The notes beneath the pieces were generated by a model. That model searched no databases and was not told the origin of the DNA. It worked only from the letters and a program-made list of their open reading frames with translations. A program made the translations under genes and the position numbers. DNA of 64,000 bases from Desulfovibrio sp. A2 (GTDB taxonomy: Bacteria > Desulfobacterota > Desulfovibrionia > Desulfovibrionales > Desulfovibrionaceae): contig NZ_AGFG01000042.1 in NCBI RefSeq assembly GCF_000226255.1, forward strand, positions 1-64,000, written 5' to 3'. The first letter of the stretch is position 1. Each line of letters starts with the position of its first letter. This document shows, one piece after another, positions 31,051 to 39,876 of this stretch.

Positions 31051-33837
31051 ATGACCCGCGACCCCCAGCAGCAGGAAAGCGTTGCCCACCAGATCGCCAG
31101 GCTGGAGGAGGCCGTCCTGGCCGCCACCCAACGGGGTGACCGACCCCGGCGGCTGTACGACGCCGTGCTGGACGCCCTGCGCGCCGGCGTGGATTCGCCG
31201 GTATTCTCGCGCTGGGTGATGGATTTCCTGATGGACGGGGCCGCCATCCAGCCCCCCAGCGGTCTGCCCCCGGTGGCGACCATCATCGTCCCATGCCACA
31301 ACTACGGGGAATACCTTGAGGAATGCATCAACAGCGTGCTGATGCAAACCTTCACGGCGTGGGAACTGATCATCATCAACGACGGCAGCACCGACAACAC
31401 CCACGAGGTGGCCCAGTCGCTGCTGCGCCGCCATCCGGGCCACGCCATCCGCTATTTCCGGCAGGAACGGAAGGGCATCGTGCAGCCCCGCAACCGGGGG
31501 GCCACCCTGGCCCGGGGCGAATTCATCCTGGCGCTGGACGCGGACGACCTTCTCGCCCCGCAGTTTCTGGAAAAAACCGTTCCCGCCCTGCGCGCCCGGC
31601 CGGACCTTGGCTACGTGAGCACCAAGGCGCTCTTCTTCGGCAGCGTCAACGCCATCTGGCCGCTGGAGCCCTTCAAGTGGGTGAACCTGCTGGTCACCAA
31701 CCAGCAGACCAACACCACCCTGTACCGCAAGCGCATGTGGCAGGAGATCGGCGGGTACGAGGAACGCATGGTCCATGGCTACATGGACTGGGAATTCTGG
31801 ATCCGGGCCACCAAGCGCGGCTGGGCGGGGGCGCAGCTGGACGAACCGCTGTTCTTCTACCGCCGCAAGGCCAATTCCGTGGTCATGCGGGCCAAGGACC
31901 GCGACGTGGCCATCAAGGAACAGATCGTGCGGCTGCACCCCGACGTGTACGACGCCTCGAAGCTCGACGCGCTGCGCGCCGAAATGCACAACCAGAACTG
32001 GATTCCCGTGGGGCTGGTGCGCCAGGACCTGGTCATCCGGCCGCGAGGGCCCGTGGACATCGAGGACACCGCCGCCACAGAGGAACGCGCCAAGGCGCTG
32101 CTGGAAATGCTGCGCAACGCCCTGCCCTCGTTTGCCCACGTCTTCGAAGGCGAGCACGCCGGCCGGGGCGACCCCGCCGTCTATCCCGCGCTGAAGACCC
32201 GGATGGCCAGAAAGGCCCAGGAACTTGCGGACAATGGGCAGCGCGACAAGGCCGTGGAAACGGGCCTGCAACTGTTGGCGACCTTCCCGGCGCAACCCGG
32301 CGCGGCCCTGCTGGCCATGCAGGTGCTGCTGCGCTGCGCGCGCATCCACGAGGCCCACGCCCTTGCCGGGCAGTACATGACGCTTTTCCCCCGCGACATG
32401 GCGGTGCGCGGGTTCATGGCCGATCTGCTGGGCATGATCGGCGGGTGCACCGATGATCCGTACCGCGCCATGGCCCTGCTGGACAGCGCCCACATGCTGG
32501 CCCCAGACCATCCGGCTTCGGACCGCGAACGGCACGGCGGCGAACTGGCCGCGCGCCTCGCCGCGCTGGGGCAGCACCGCGCGGCCGATCGCGTGCGCGA
32601 CGGCGTCCGGGCGGCGGGCGGCAGACGGCGGGTGTGGTACATCACCGACACCTTCGGATTCGGGGCGGGCGGGGTCAACGGCGTCACCCAGGCCAAATTC
32701 ATGACGCTGTCCTCCATCCTGCGGAACCCTGACGGACCGGACAGACCAGACGGGCCAGACAGGCCAGACGTCACGGTGGTCACCGCATGGCACCCCGGCC
32801 TGCCCGAGGCCATGGCGGAGTTCGCGCGCATGACGGCAGATTTCTGCGGCAAGGACGGATTCCGCTGGCCGCTGTGGATCGCGGTGCATCCGGAACGGAA
32901 CCCGGAGGAAGACCCTCGCTGGAAGGCCGCAGGCGAGGCGGAACTGATCATCGAGGAGGGGGTGTTGCTGGAAGGCCACCGCTTCCTGCGCACGCTGCCC
33001 CTGCCCGAGGACTGCCCGCGCGCCTTCGTGCACCACACCTCGCCCGACCAGTACACCGGCAAGTTCGAGTACCGGAACCTGTACGACGAGGCCATCCACG
33101 CCTTCAGCGGGTACGGGAACCATGTCTGCGTTTCGGAGAACGTCATCGCGGAGTGGAAGGCCATAGACGAACTGGCCGACAAGCGCTGGGCGTACATTCC
33201 CAACTGCGCCGCCGAAGAAGAGGCCGCCGCGCTGCTGCGGCGCGACACTGGCGAGGTGCGCGACGCGCTGGAGCTGCCGCGCGACGCCATGATCTACCTG
33301 TGCCTGGCCAGCGTGCAGACCCGCAAGGGGCACGACATACTGCTGGAGCAGATGGCGGAGGTCTTCCACAGGGTGCCGCACGCCATCCTGGTCTGCGTGG
33401 GCCCGGTGCACGGCGAATGGAGCGGCTGGGACATCGTGGCCGAAGCGCGCCGCCGTTACGGCCCGGAGCGCGTGCGCTTCACCGGCATCCGCCGCAACGC
33501 CATGGAATACGTGCGCGCCTGCGACTGCATGGTGCTGCCCTCGCGCGAGGAGGCCCTACCCCTGGTGCTGCTGGAGGGCATGGCCCTGGAAAAGCCGTGC
33601 GTGGCGTCCGACGTCAACGGCATTCCGGAACTGGTGGAGCACGGCACGACCGGCCTGCTGTTCTCGCTGCGCAACCCGCGCGACCTTGCCCGGCACATGA
33701 TCGCCCTGGGCACGGACCCGGAACTTGCCCGCACCATGGGGCAGCGGGCCGGGGAACGCTACAGGGAACGCTTTTCGCGCAAGCGCCACGCCGCCCGGTG
33801 GGCGCAGGCCATCGGGGAAATGCTGGCGGGGGCGTAA
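31051..33837 (+). CDS. Fused GT2-GT4 glycosyltransferase
   Basis: The 928-residue protein has a GT2 domain at about residues 70-330 (VATIIVPCHNYGEYLEECI, INDGSTDNTHEV, LALDADDLLAPQ, DWEFWIRATKRGW). A helical TPR-like middle spans about 390-520. A GT4 domain covers about 525-928 (WYITDTFGFGAGGVNGVT, SVQTRKGHDILLEQM, and the donor site REEALPLVLLEGMALEKP with the E-x7-E pattern). The low-complexity stretch PDGPDRPDGPDRPD near residue 560 comes from a 9-10 base tandem repeat. It would add two sugars in sequence. The ATG at 31051 follows AGGTGAG by 13 bases; a GTG at 31039 is an alternative. Confidence 0.85.
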   Translation: MTRDPQQQESVAHQIARLEEAVLAATQRGDRPRRLYDAVLDALRAGVDSPVFSRWVMDFLMDGAAIQPPSGLPPVATIIVPCHNYGEYLEECINSVLMQTFTAWELIIINDGSTDNTHEVAQSLLRRHPGHAIRYFRQERKGIVQPRNRGATLARGEFILALDADDLLAPQFLEKTVPALRARPDLGYVSTKALFFGSVNAIWPLEPFKWVNLLVTNQQTNTTLYRKRMWQEIGGYEERMVHGYMDWEFWIRATKRGWAGAQLDEPLFFYRRKANSVVMRAKDRDVAIKEQIVRLHPDVYDASKLDALRAEMHNQNWIPVGLVRQDLVIRPRGPVDIEDTAATEERAKALLEMLRNALPSFAHVFEGEHAGRGDPAVYPALKTRMARKAQELADNGQRDKAVETGLQLLATFPAQPGAALLAMQVLLRCARIHEAHALAGQYMTLFPRDMAVRGFMADLLGMIGGCTDDPYRAMALLDSAHMLAPDHPASDRERHGGELAARLAALGQHRAADRVRDGVRAAGGRRRVWYITDTFGFGAGGVNGVTQAKFMTLSSILRNPDGPDRPDGPDRPDVTVVTAWHPGLPEAMAEFARMTADFCGKDGFRWPLWIAVHPERNPEEDPRWKAAGEAELIIEEGVLLEGHRFLRTLPLPEDCPRAFVHHTSPDQYTGKFEYRNLYDEAIHAFSGYGNHVCVSENVIAEWKAIDELADKRWAYIPNCAAEEEAAALLRRDTGEVRDALELPRDAMIYLCLASVQTRKGHDILLEQMAEVFHRVPHAILVCVGPVHGEWSGWDIVAEARRRYGPERVRFTGIRRNAMEYVRACDCMVLPSREEALPLVLLEGMALEKPCVASDVNGIPELVEHGTTGLLFSLRNPRDLARHMIALGTDPELARTMGQRAGERYRERFSRKRHAARWAQAIGEMLAGA

Positions 33838-33982
33838 GCCGCGCACTCCGGGCATGCGCTCCCGGCAAGCGCGCAACCTGCCAAGCGTGTTCCTTTTTTC
33901 TTGCTGACCAGCGCCGGATACGCGTACCGTGACCGAAACCTTCAGGGTTTTCCGCCCCCGCAACGCCACAGGAACGGCCCGG

Positions 33983-35644
33983 ATGAACATCGCCCTTTTC
34001 ATCAAGGATACCAGCGGCGCACTGCTGCGGGACTTCATCGCCGACATCGTGGAATTTCTCGGCCGCGAGCACGAAATCCGCGTCTGCCAGAGCCTGAACG
34101 AGGCGGACATCGCCCCGCTGTGTCAGTGGGCCGACGTGGCCTGGGTGGAGTGGCTGGCCGAACACGCCGAGGCCGTGTGCAGACGCCGCCGCCCCTGCCG
34201 GGTGCTGGCCCGCGTGCACAGCTACGAGGCCTACAGCGACCATCCCGGCGCCATCAACTGGAACAACCTGGACGTGCTGGTTTCCGTGGCCGAGCACGTG
34301 CTGATCCTGTTGCAGTCGCGCGTGCCCGGCCTGCGCGACAAGGTGCGTTCGGTGGTCATTCCCAACGGGCTGCGCATGGAGCGCTTTCCCGCGCGGGCGG
34401 CGCATGCCCCCACCAAGCGGCTGGCCTGGGTGGGCACCCTGCGCCACACCAAGAACTTTCCCCTTGCGCTCCAGTGCCTGAAGGCCATCCGCGACCGCGA
34501 CCCGGAATGGACCCTGCACGTGGCGGGCGACTACCCCGCGTGGAGCGCCGTGGAGGCCATGGAGAACCTGGTCTACAACCAGCACATGATCGCCGAGATG
34601 GGCCTTGCGGGCGCGGTGACCTTCTGCGGCAACGTGGCGGACATGCCCGCGTGGTACGCGGACAAGGACGCGCTGCTGTCCACCAGCATCCGCGAAAGCT
34701 TCGGCTACGCCATCGCAGAGGCCACGGCCACGGGGCTGAAGCCGGTCATCCACGCCTTTCCCGGGGCGCGCAACATCTGGCCCCGCGAAAGCCTGTTCAC
34801 CACCGTGGACGAATGCGCGCGCCTGGTGCTGCACACCACGCACGACCCGGCCGCCCTGCGCGAGTTCGTGCGCAAGCGCTACGGGCTGGCCCGGCAGCTG
34901 GCCGCCATCGACGTGCTGCTGCGCGAACTGGCGGCGTCCCGTCCCGGCGAGCCAGCAAGACCGGCCCCAACCGAAGCTGCCCCCCCGGACATGCCCGCGG
35001 GGGGACACCTCGGCGCGCCTGAGCCGGTCTTCACGGGCGTGGCCGGATACTGGGAAAGCCGCTACGCCAGCGGCGGCACCTCCGGCGCGGGTTCCTACGG
35101 CAGGCTGGCCGCCTTCAAGGCGCGCGTGCTCAACGAATTCGTTGCGAAACACGCCATCGGTTCGGTGTTGGAGTTCGGCTGCGGCGACGGCAACCAGCTG
35201 GGGCTGGCCGACTACCCCGCCTACACCGGGCTGGACATCAGCGCGCAGGCCATCGGCCTGTGCCGCAACCGGCATGGGCACAACCTGACCAGGCGCTTCT
35301 TCCGCTACGACCCGGCCGACTTCCCCCAGGACAGCCCGTGGCTGCGCGCAGACCTTTCCCTTTCCCTCGACGTGATCTTCCACATCGTCGAGGACCATCT
35401 GTTCGAATCGTACATGCGCCACCTGTTCGACAGCGCCGCCCGCTACGTCATCATCTACTCCTCGAACATGGAGACGGATTCCGGGGTGGCCCACGTGCGG
35501 CACCGCAAGTTCACCCGCTGGGTGCGCGCCAACCGCAAGGACTTCGCCCTGGAAGCCTTCGTGCCGAATGAGCATCCGTTCGACCCGGCCCTGCCGGACG
35601 ACACCTCGTTCAGCGACTTCTACATCTTCAAGCGGACGGGTTAG
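33983..35644 (+). CDS. Fused GT4 glycosyltransferase-methyltransferase
   Basis: The first 320 residues of this 553-residue protein are GT4-like (ARVHSYEAYSDHPGAINW, VVIPNGLRMERFP, AWVGTLRHTKNFPLAL, and SIRESFGYAIAEATATGLKP at the donor site). A proline/alanine-rich linker (about 325-355) leads to a class I methyltransferase (VLEFGCGDGNQLGLADYP, LSLSLDVIFHIVEDHLFES). The pair may add and methylate one residue, for example as a chain cap. AGGAA lies 9 bases before the ATG at 33983; a GTG at 33929 lacks a ribosome site. Confidence 0.82.
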   Translation: MNIALFIKDTSGALLRDFIADIVEFLGREHEIRVCQSLNEADIAPLCQWADVAWVEWLAEHAEAVCRRRRPCRVLARVHSYEAYSDHPGAINWNNLDVLVSVAEHVLILLQSRVPGLRDKVRSVVIPNGLRMERFPARAAHAPTKRLAWVGTLRHTKNFPLALQCLKAIRDRDPEWTLHVAGDYPAWSAVEAMENLVYNQHMIAEMGLAGAVTFCGNVADMPAWYADKDALLSTSIRESFGYAIAEATATGLKPVIHAFPGARNIWPRESLFTTVDECARLVLHTTHDPAALREFVRKRYGLARQLAAIDVLLRELAASRPGEPARPAPTEAAPPDMPAGGHLGAPEPVFTGVAGYWESRYASGGTSGAGSYGRLAAFKARVLNEFVAKHAIGSVLEFGCGDGNQLGLADYPAYTGLDISAQAIGLCRNRHGHNLTRRFFRYDPADFPQDSPWLRADLSLSLDVIFHIVEDHLFESYMRHLFDSAARYVIIYSSNMETDSGVAHVRHRKFTRWVRANRKDFALEAFVPNEHPFDPALPDDTSFSDFYIFKRTG

Positions 35645-35648
35645 CCAC

Positions 35649-36470
35649 GTGCTGCACGACTTTTCCCCCCTGGTGACGGTGCTCATCCCGGTCTACAACG
35701 GCGCGGACTACCTCGGCATCGCCATCGAAAGCGCCCTGGCCCAGACCTACCCGAACATCGAGGTGGTGGTGGTCAACGACGGCTCCACCGACGACGGGGC
35801 CACGGAACGGGTGGCGCTGTCCTTCGTCGGGCGCATTCGCTACGTCCGCAAGGAGAACGGCGGCGTGGCCTCGGCCCTGAACCGGGGCATAGCGGAAGCC
35901 AGGGGCGACTACGTCTCGTGGCTCAGCCACGACGACTTCTACCTGCCCGCCAAGGTGGCCACCCAGGTGGACTACCTGCGCCTGCTGGAAGCCCCGGAAA
36001 CGCTGACCTTCACCGCCATCCGCCTGGTGGACGAGACGGGCGCGACCATCCGCGACCACATCGTGGAGCCGCGCTGGCTGCGCGACGTGGTGCTGACCGT
36101 GCTGTCCACCTCGGTCAACGGCTGCGCCACGCTGGTGCCGCGCGGCGCGTTCGAGGCCGTGGGGGTTTTCGACGAGGCGCTGAAGACCGTGCAGGACAAC
36201 GACCTGTGGCTGCGCATGGCCCTGGCTGGCGTTCCCTTTGCCTACCTGCCCGTGCCGCTGGTGGGTTCGCGCCTGCACGCGGGCCAGACCAGCGTGCGCA
36301 TCCGCGACGTGCACGCCGGGGAAAAGGAACTGTTCTACACCCGGGCCCTGCGGGCCATCGGCCCGCGCTTCGCGCCCCTGGCAAACGACATCCTCGACAT
36401 TCTCGAAGCCAAGCAGCTGCCCGAATCCGCGAGCCTGGCGCGCGCCCTGCGCGGGAAGGCCCATGCCTGA
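35649..36470 (+). CDS. GT2 family glycosyltransferase
   Basis: This 273-residue compact GT2 has LVTVLIPVYNGADYLGIAIE, EVVVVNDGSTDDG, RYVRKENGGVASALNRGIAE and the metal loop YVSWLSHDDFYLPAK. It also has TVQDNDLWLRMALAG, the acceptor-side acidic motif. No membrane helices are present. The GTG start lies 5 bases after the previous stop, and no ATG is available before the catalytic domain begins. It overlaps the next gene by 8 bases. Confidence 0.87.
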   Translation: MLHDFSPLVTVLIPVYNGADYLGIAIESALAQTYPNIEVVVVNDGSTDDGATERVALSFVGRIRYVRKENGGVASALNRGIAEARGDYVSWLSHDDFYLPAKVATQVDYLRLLEAPETLTFTAIRLVDETGATIRDHIVEPRWLRDVVLTVLSTSVNGCATLVPRGAFEAVGVFDEALKTVQDNDLWLRMALAGVPFAYLPVPLVGSRLHAGQTSVRIRDVHAGEKELFYTRALRAIGPRFAPLANDILDILEAKQLPESASLARALRGKAHA

Positions 36471-37686
36471 CGCCCGGCCCATCCGGCTGCTGTTCCTGGC
36501 CTTCGGCTATTCCATCCACGCCCACCGCCGCGTGCGGGTCTTCGTGTCCGACCCCGGATTCCGGGTCCACCTAGCCTCGGACCATCCCTACGAGATAGAA
36601 GGAGTGGAGGTGACGCGGCTGGACGGCCGGGAGGAACTGGTCCGCGCCCGGCGGCACCTTGCCCGGTACACCGGCGCGGTTGCGGAATTCCTTGCCCGGC
36701 GCGGCGTGGCCGAAGTTTCCGCCCCGCTGTTCCAGGAAATGACCACCCAACTCATGGCCTACCGCCAGCTGCTGCGCGCCGTGCGCCGCTTCCGGCCCGA
36801 CGCGGTGTTCCACCAGACCCTGCTCTATCCTTCATACCTCGCCTGCCTGCTGCCGCCGGAGATTCCCCGGTTCATCACCTTCTGGAACGGCGACCTCATC
36901 TGGTGGGCGCAGCAGAACGAGATACTGAAGACCTTCAAACGCGAAATCGTCGAAACCGGCATCCGCCAGGCCGCCGCCGTCACCGTCAATTCCTCCGCCG
37001 CGCGCGAGGCGGCCCTTGCCTACGGCATCGCCCCCGCGCGGCTGCACGTCATCCGCTACCCTGGCGTGGACCTGAAGCACTTCTCGCCCGAGGGCCGCGC
37101 CGAGGCGCGCCAAAGGCTGGGGCTGGGCACGGGGCCGGTGGTGCTGTGCCCGCGCGGGCTTGGCGGGTACCTGAATTCCGACGTGCTGATGGAGGCCGCC
37201 TGCGCCCTGTGCAAGGTGGTGCCGGACGTGACCTTCCTGTTCGTGTCGGGCGTTGGCCGCCACCTGTGGGACGACCTGATGCGCATGCCCGCCGCGATGG
37301 GCCTTGCCGACCGCTTCCGCCACGACGGGCAGATCCCCTGGGAGCGCATGCCCGACTACCACCGGGCCGCCGACATCATGGTCTCCCCTTCCTCCAACGA
37401 CTCGCAGCCCAACTGCATGCTCGAGTCCATGGCCTGCGGCACCCCCGTGGTCATGGGCGACATTCCCTCCATCCGCGAATGGGTGAGCCACGGCAGAAAC
37501 GGCCTGCTCGTCCCCCCGCGCGACCCTGCCGCGCTGGCCGCCGGAATGCTGACGCTGCTGCGCGACCCGGCCCGGCGCGAGGCGTTCGCCGCCATGAACC
37601 TGCGCATCGTCCGCGACCGCGTGGACTCGGAGCGCCAGTGCGCCGATGTCCGGAACATGGTGCGGGGCGTGTTGCGCGGGGCATGA
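36463..37686 (+). CDS. GT4 family glycosyltransferase
   Basis: The 407-residue GT-B transferase has an N-terminal lobe with SIHAHRRVRVFVSDPG and FITFWNGDLIWWAQQNE, and VTVNSSAAREAALAYGIAP in the hinge. The C-terminal donor lobe has IRYPGVDLKHFSP, LCPRGLGGYLNSDVLMEA and VSPSSNDSQPNCMLESMACG, the E-x7-E-like region. It is the last gene before a 214-base gap holding a second sigma-54 promoter. Sugar specificity is unknown. Confidence 0.87.
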   Translation: MPDARPIRLLFLAFGYSIHAHRRVRVFVSDPGFRVHLASDHPYEIEGVEVTRLDGREELVRARRHLARYTGAVAEFLARRGVAEVSAPLFQEMTTQLMAYRQLLRAVRRFRPDAVFHQTLLYPSYLACLLPPEIPRFITFWNGDLIWWAQQNEILKTFKREIVETGIRQAAAVTVNSSAAREAALAYGIAPARLHVIRYPGVDLKHFSPEGRAEARQRLGLGTGPVVLCPRGLGGYLNSDVLMEAACALCKVVPDVTFLFVSGVGRHLWDDLMRMPAAMGLADRFRHDGQIPWERMPDYHRAADIMVSPSSNDSQPNCMLESMACGTPVVMGDIPSIREWVSHGRNGLLVPPRDPAALAAGMLTLLRDPARREAFAAMNLRIVRDRVDSERQCADVRNMVRGVLRGA

Positions 37687-37741
37687 GCCTCGTTTTCCCC
37701 TTCCTTTCCCCGTCCGTCCCTGCAATCCCTGCCGCATATGG

Positions 37742-37757
37742 CGGCATGCTTATTGCT
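37742..37757 (+). promoter_or_regulatory. Sigma-54 (-24/-12) promoter before the deoxyhexosamine genes
   Basis: CGGCATGCTTATTGCT has the invariant GG (37743-37744) and GC (37755-37756) 12 bases apart. It is identical to the promoter before cysC at 15 of 16 positions from GGCATG onward. It lies 144 bases before the reductase gene. Confidence 0.75.
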
Positions 37758-37900
37758 TTCACCATGCCGTTCCCGCGACCCGTCGTGCCTCCCCCGTGCC
37801 CCGCGGCACGGACCACCGCGGCGATGTCGCGCCCCGTACGACGCTCCAGGAGGGAGCGTGCGGAACCAACGCACCGACACGCGATGCAGCAGGGGATGGC

Positions 37901-38776
37901 ATGAAGATTCTTGTAATGGGTGGCGCGGGCATGCTCGGCCACCAGATCGTCAGGAGGCTGGCGGGCGACTTCACGGTGTTCTCCTCCGTGCGGGGCACGC
38001 GCGAGCGGTACGACAACGCGCGCATCACGCTGCCCGAGCCGACATTCTACGGAGTGGACGCACTGCGCGAGGATCACGTGAAGGACGTGCTGCGCGCCTG
38101 CGCGCCCGACGCGGTGATCAACTGCGTCGGGCTGGTGAAGCAGCGCAAGGAAGCGGCCGACCCCATCCCCTCCATAGAGCTCAACGCCCTGCTGCCGCAC
38201 CGGCTGTATGCCCTGTGCCGCGATGCGGGTGCCCGGTTCCTGCATTTCAGCACCGACTGCGTCTTCTCCGGCCGCACGGGCATGTATGCCGACCACGCCC
38301 CCCACGACGCGGACGACGTGTACGGCCGCACCAAGTCGCTGGGCGAAGTGGACGGGCCAGGCAGCCTCACCCTGCGCACCTCCATGATCGGGCCGGAACT
38401 GGAGAACAAGTTGAGCCTGGTGGAATGGTTCCTGGCCCAGAAGGGCTCGTTGCGGGGCTTCACCCGCATGGTGTTCTCCGGGCTGACGACCTTCGCCATG
38501 TGCCGCGTGGTCGCCGACCTGCTGACGCGCCACCCGGACGCGGAAGGCGTGTACAACCTGGCGGCGGACCCCATTTCGAAGCACGACCTGCTGTGCATGC
38601 TGCGCGATGCCCTGCGGTTGCCCATCGACATCGTGCCGGTGGACAAGCCGGAATGCGACCGCAGCCTCGATGCCTCGCGCTTTCGCCGCCACTTCGGCTG
38701 GACGCCCCCCTCGTGGCCCGACATGATCGACGAACTGGCGCGGGAACTGCGCGCTCGAGACGCGGCAGCGAACTGA
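37901..38776 (+). CDS. RmlD-like nucleotide-sugar reductase
   Basis: This 291-residue extended SDR protein has the NAD(P) loop MKILVMGGAGMLGHQIVRRL, INCVGLVKQRK, FHFSTDCVF-like (FLHFSTDCVFSGRTGMYAD) and the catalytic YGRTKSLGE (YxxxK). With the dehydratase and 2-epimerase that follow, it fits a three-step conversion of UDP-GlcNAc to an N-acetyl-6-deoxy-L-hexosamine. The lack of a C-terminal cupin argues against a CapF/FnlB-type enzyme (L-FucNAc) and favours a WbvR-like reductase (L-RhaNAc/L-QuiNAc); this is inference. AGGGGA precedes the ATG. Confidence 0.8.
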   Translation: MKILVMGGAGMLGHQIVRRLAGDFTVFSSVRGTRERYDNARITLPEPTFYGVDALREDHVKDVLRACAPDAVINCVGLVKQRKEAADPIPSIELNALLPHRLYALCRDAGARFLHFSTDCVFSGRTGMYADHAPHDADDVYGRTKSLGEVDGPGSLTLRTSMIGPELENKLSLVEWFLAQKGSLRGFTRMVFSGLTTFAMCRVVADLLTRHPDAEGVYNLAADPISKHDLLCMLRDALRLPIDIVPVDKPECDRSLDASRFRRHFGWTPPSWPDMIDELARELRARDAAAN

Positions 38777-38826
38777 CGCAGGCCCCCGGCGCGCAAACGC
38801 ACGGAACCGGGGACAAAGGAGCAGCG

Positions 38827-39858
38827 ATGTATTTCAAGGACAAGACCATCCTCGTCACCGGCGGCACCGGCTCCATGGGCGGGCAACTGGTGCGCCGCAT
38901 CCTGACCGGCGAACAGGGCATGCCCCGCAAGGTCATCGTCTTCTCGCGCGACGAGGCCAAGCAGCACGACATGCGCGTGGCCCTTTCCAAGCAGAAGAAG
39001 ACCGTCACCGACGAGAAAATTTACAGCAACTTCATGCAGCGGCTGGAATTCCGCATCGGCGACGTGCGCCGCTACGCCGACGTGTGCAGCGCGGTGCGCG
39101 ACGCGGACGTGGTCATCAACGCCGCCGCGCTGAAGCAGGTGCCCACCTGCGAATATTTCCCCGACCAGGCCGTGCAGACCAACTGTTGCGGCGTCTCCAA
39201 CATCGTCCGGGCCATCAACGAAAACCGCTTTCCGGTGGAGACGGTCATCGCCATCAGCACGGACAAGGCCTGCAAGCCCATCAATGTCATGGGCATGACC
39301 AAGGCCATCCAGGAACGCATCGCCATCTCGGCCAACATCCTGAACCCCGGCACGCGGTTCATCGCCGTGCGCTACGGCAACGTCATGGCCTCGCGCGGGT
39401 CGGTGATCCCGCTGTTCGTGGAGCAGATTTCGCGCGGCGGCCCGGTGACGGTGACCCTGCCGGAGATGACCCGTTTTCTCATGAGCATCGACGAGGCGGT
39501 AGACACCGTGTTCGCCGCCGCCGAAGGCGCGCTGCCCGGCGAAATCTACATCCCCATCGCGCCATCGAGCACGGTCATGGATCTTGCCCGCGCCATGATC
39601 GGCGACAGGCCCATCGACATCAACGTGGTGGGCATCCGCCCCGGAGAGAAGATCCACGAGGTGTTGGTTTCCGCCGAAGAGGCGTACAATACCGTCCGGC
39701 GGGGCGACTACTACGTGATCCGCCCCATGCTGCCGGAACTGCGCCGCGACGAGGCCCCGGCGGAGCCCCCCTTCAGCGGGGAATTCAGCTCGCACCAGGC
39801 CATCGTGCCCCTTCCCGAGGTCGCGGCCCTGCTGCGCAAACACCGGCTGATCCGCTAA
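38827..39858 (+). CDS. UDP-GlcNAc 4,6-dehydratase/5-epimerase (CapE/FnlA/WbvB type)
   Basis: The 343-residue SDR enzyme starts the pathway from UDP-GlcNAc. It has the NAD loop TILVTGGTGSMGGQLVRR, INAAALKQVPTCEYFPDQA, the unusual catalytic region ISTDKACKPINVMGMTKA (M/K in place of YxxxK, typical of this inverting dehydratase group) and RYGNVMASRGSVIPLF. The protein is soluble and short, unlike the membrane-anchored WbpM/PglF forms. A 50-base gap separates it from the reductase gene and 18 bases from the epimerase gene. Confidence 0.88.
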   Translation: MYFKDKTILVTGGTGSMGGQLVRRILTGEQGMPRKVIVFSRDEAKQHDMRVALSKQKKTVTDEKIYSNFMQRLEFRIGDVRRYADVCSAVRDADVVINAAALKQVPTCEYFPDQAVQTNCCGVSNIVRAINENRFPVETVIAISTDKACKPINVMGMTKAIQERIAISANILNPGTRFIAVRYGNVMASRGSVIPLFVEQISRGGPVTVTLPEMTRFLMSIDEAVDTVFAAAEGALPGEIYIPIAPSSTVMDLARAMIGDRPIDINVVGIRPGEKIHEVLVSAEEAYNTVRRGDYYVIRPMLPELRRDEAPAEPPFSGEFSSHQAIVPLPEVAALLRKHRLIR

Positions 39859-39876
39859 CACGTCAGGAAACCGCCC

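Noticed and set aside
30181..33411. 1076-residue minus-strand open frame across the cysC to GT2-GT4 region
   Set aside because: An antisense shadow; the plus strand carries clear APS kinase and glycosyltransferase motifs.
38827..39858. PseB (pseudaminic acid pathway) as the identity of the dehydratase
   Set aside because: The neighbours are a 2-epimerase and an RmlD-like reductase rather than PseC/PseH/PseG, so the CapE/FnlA/WbvB role is preferred.
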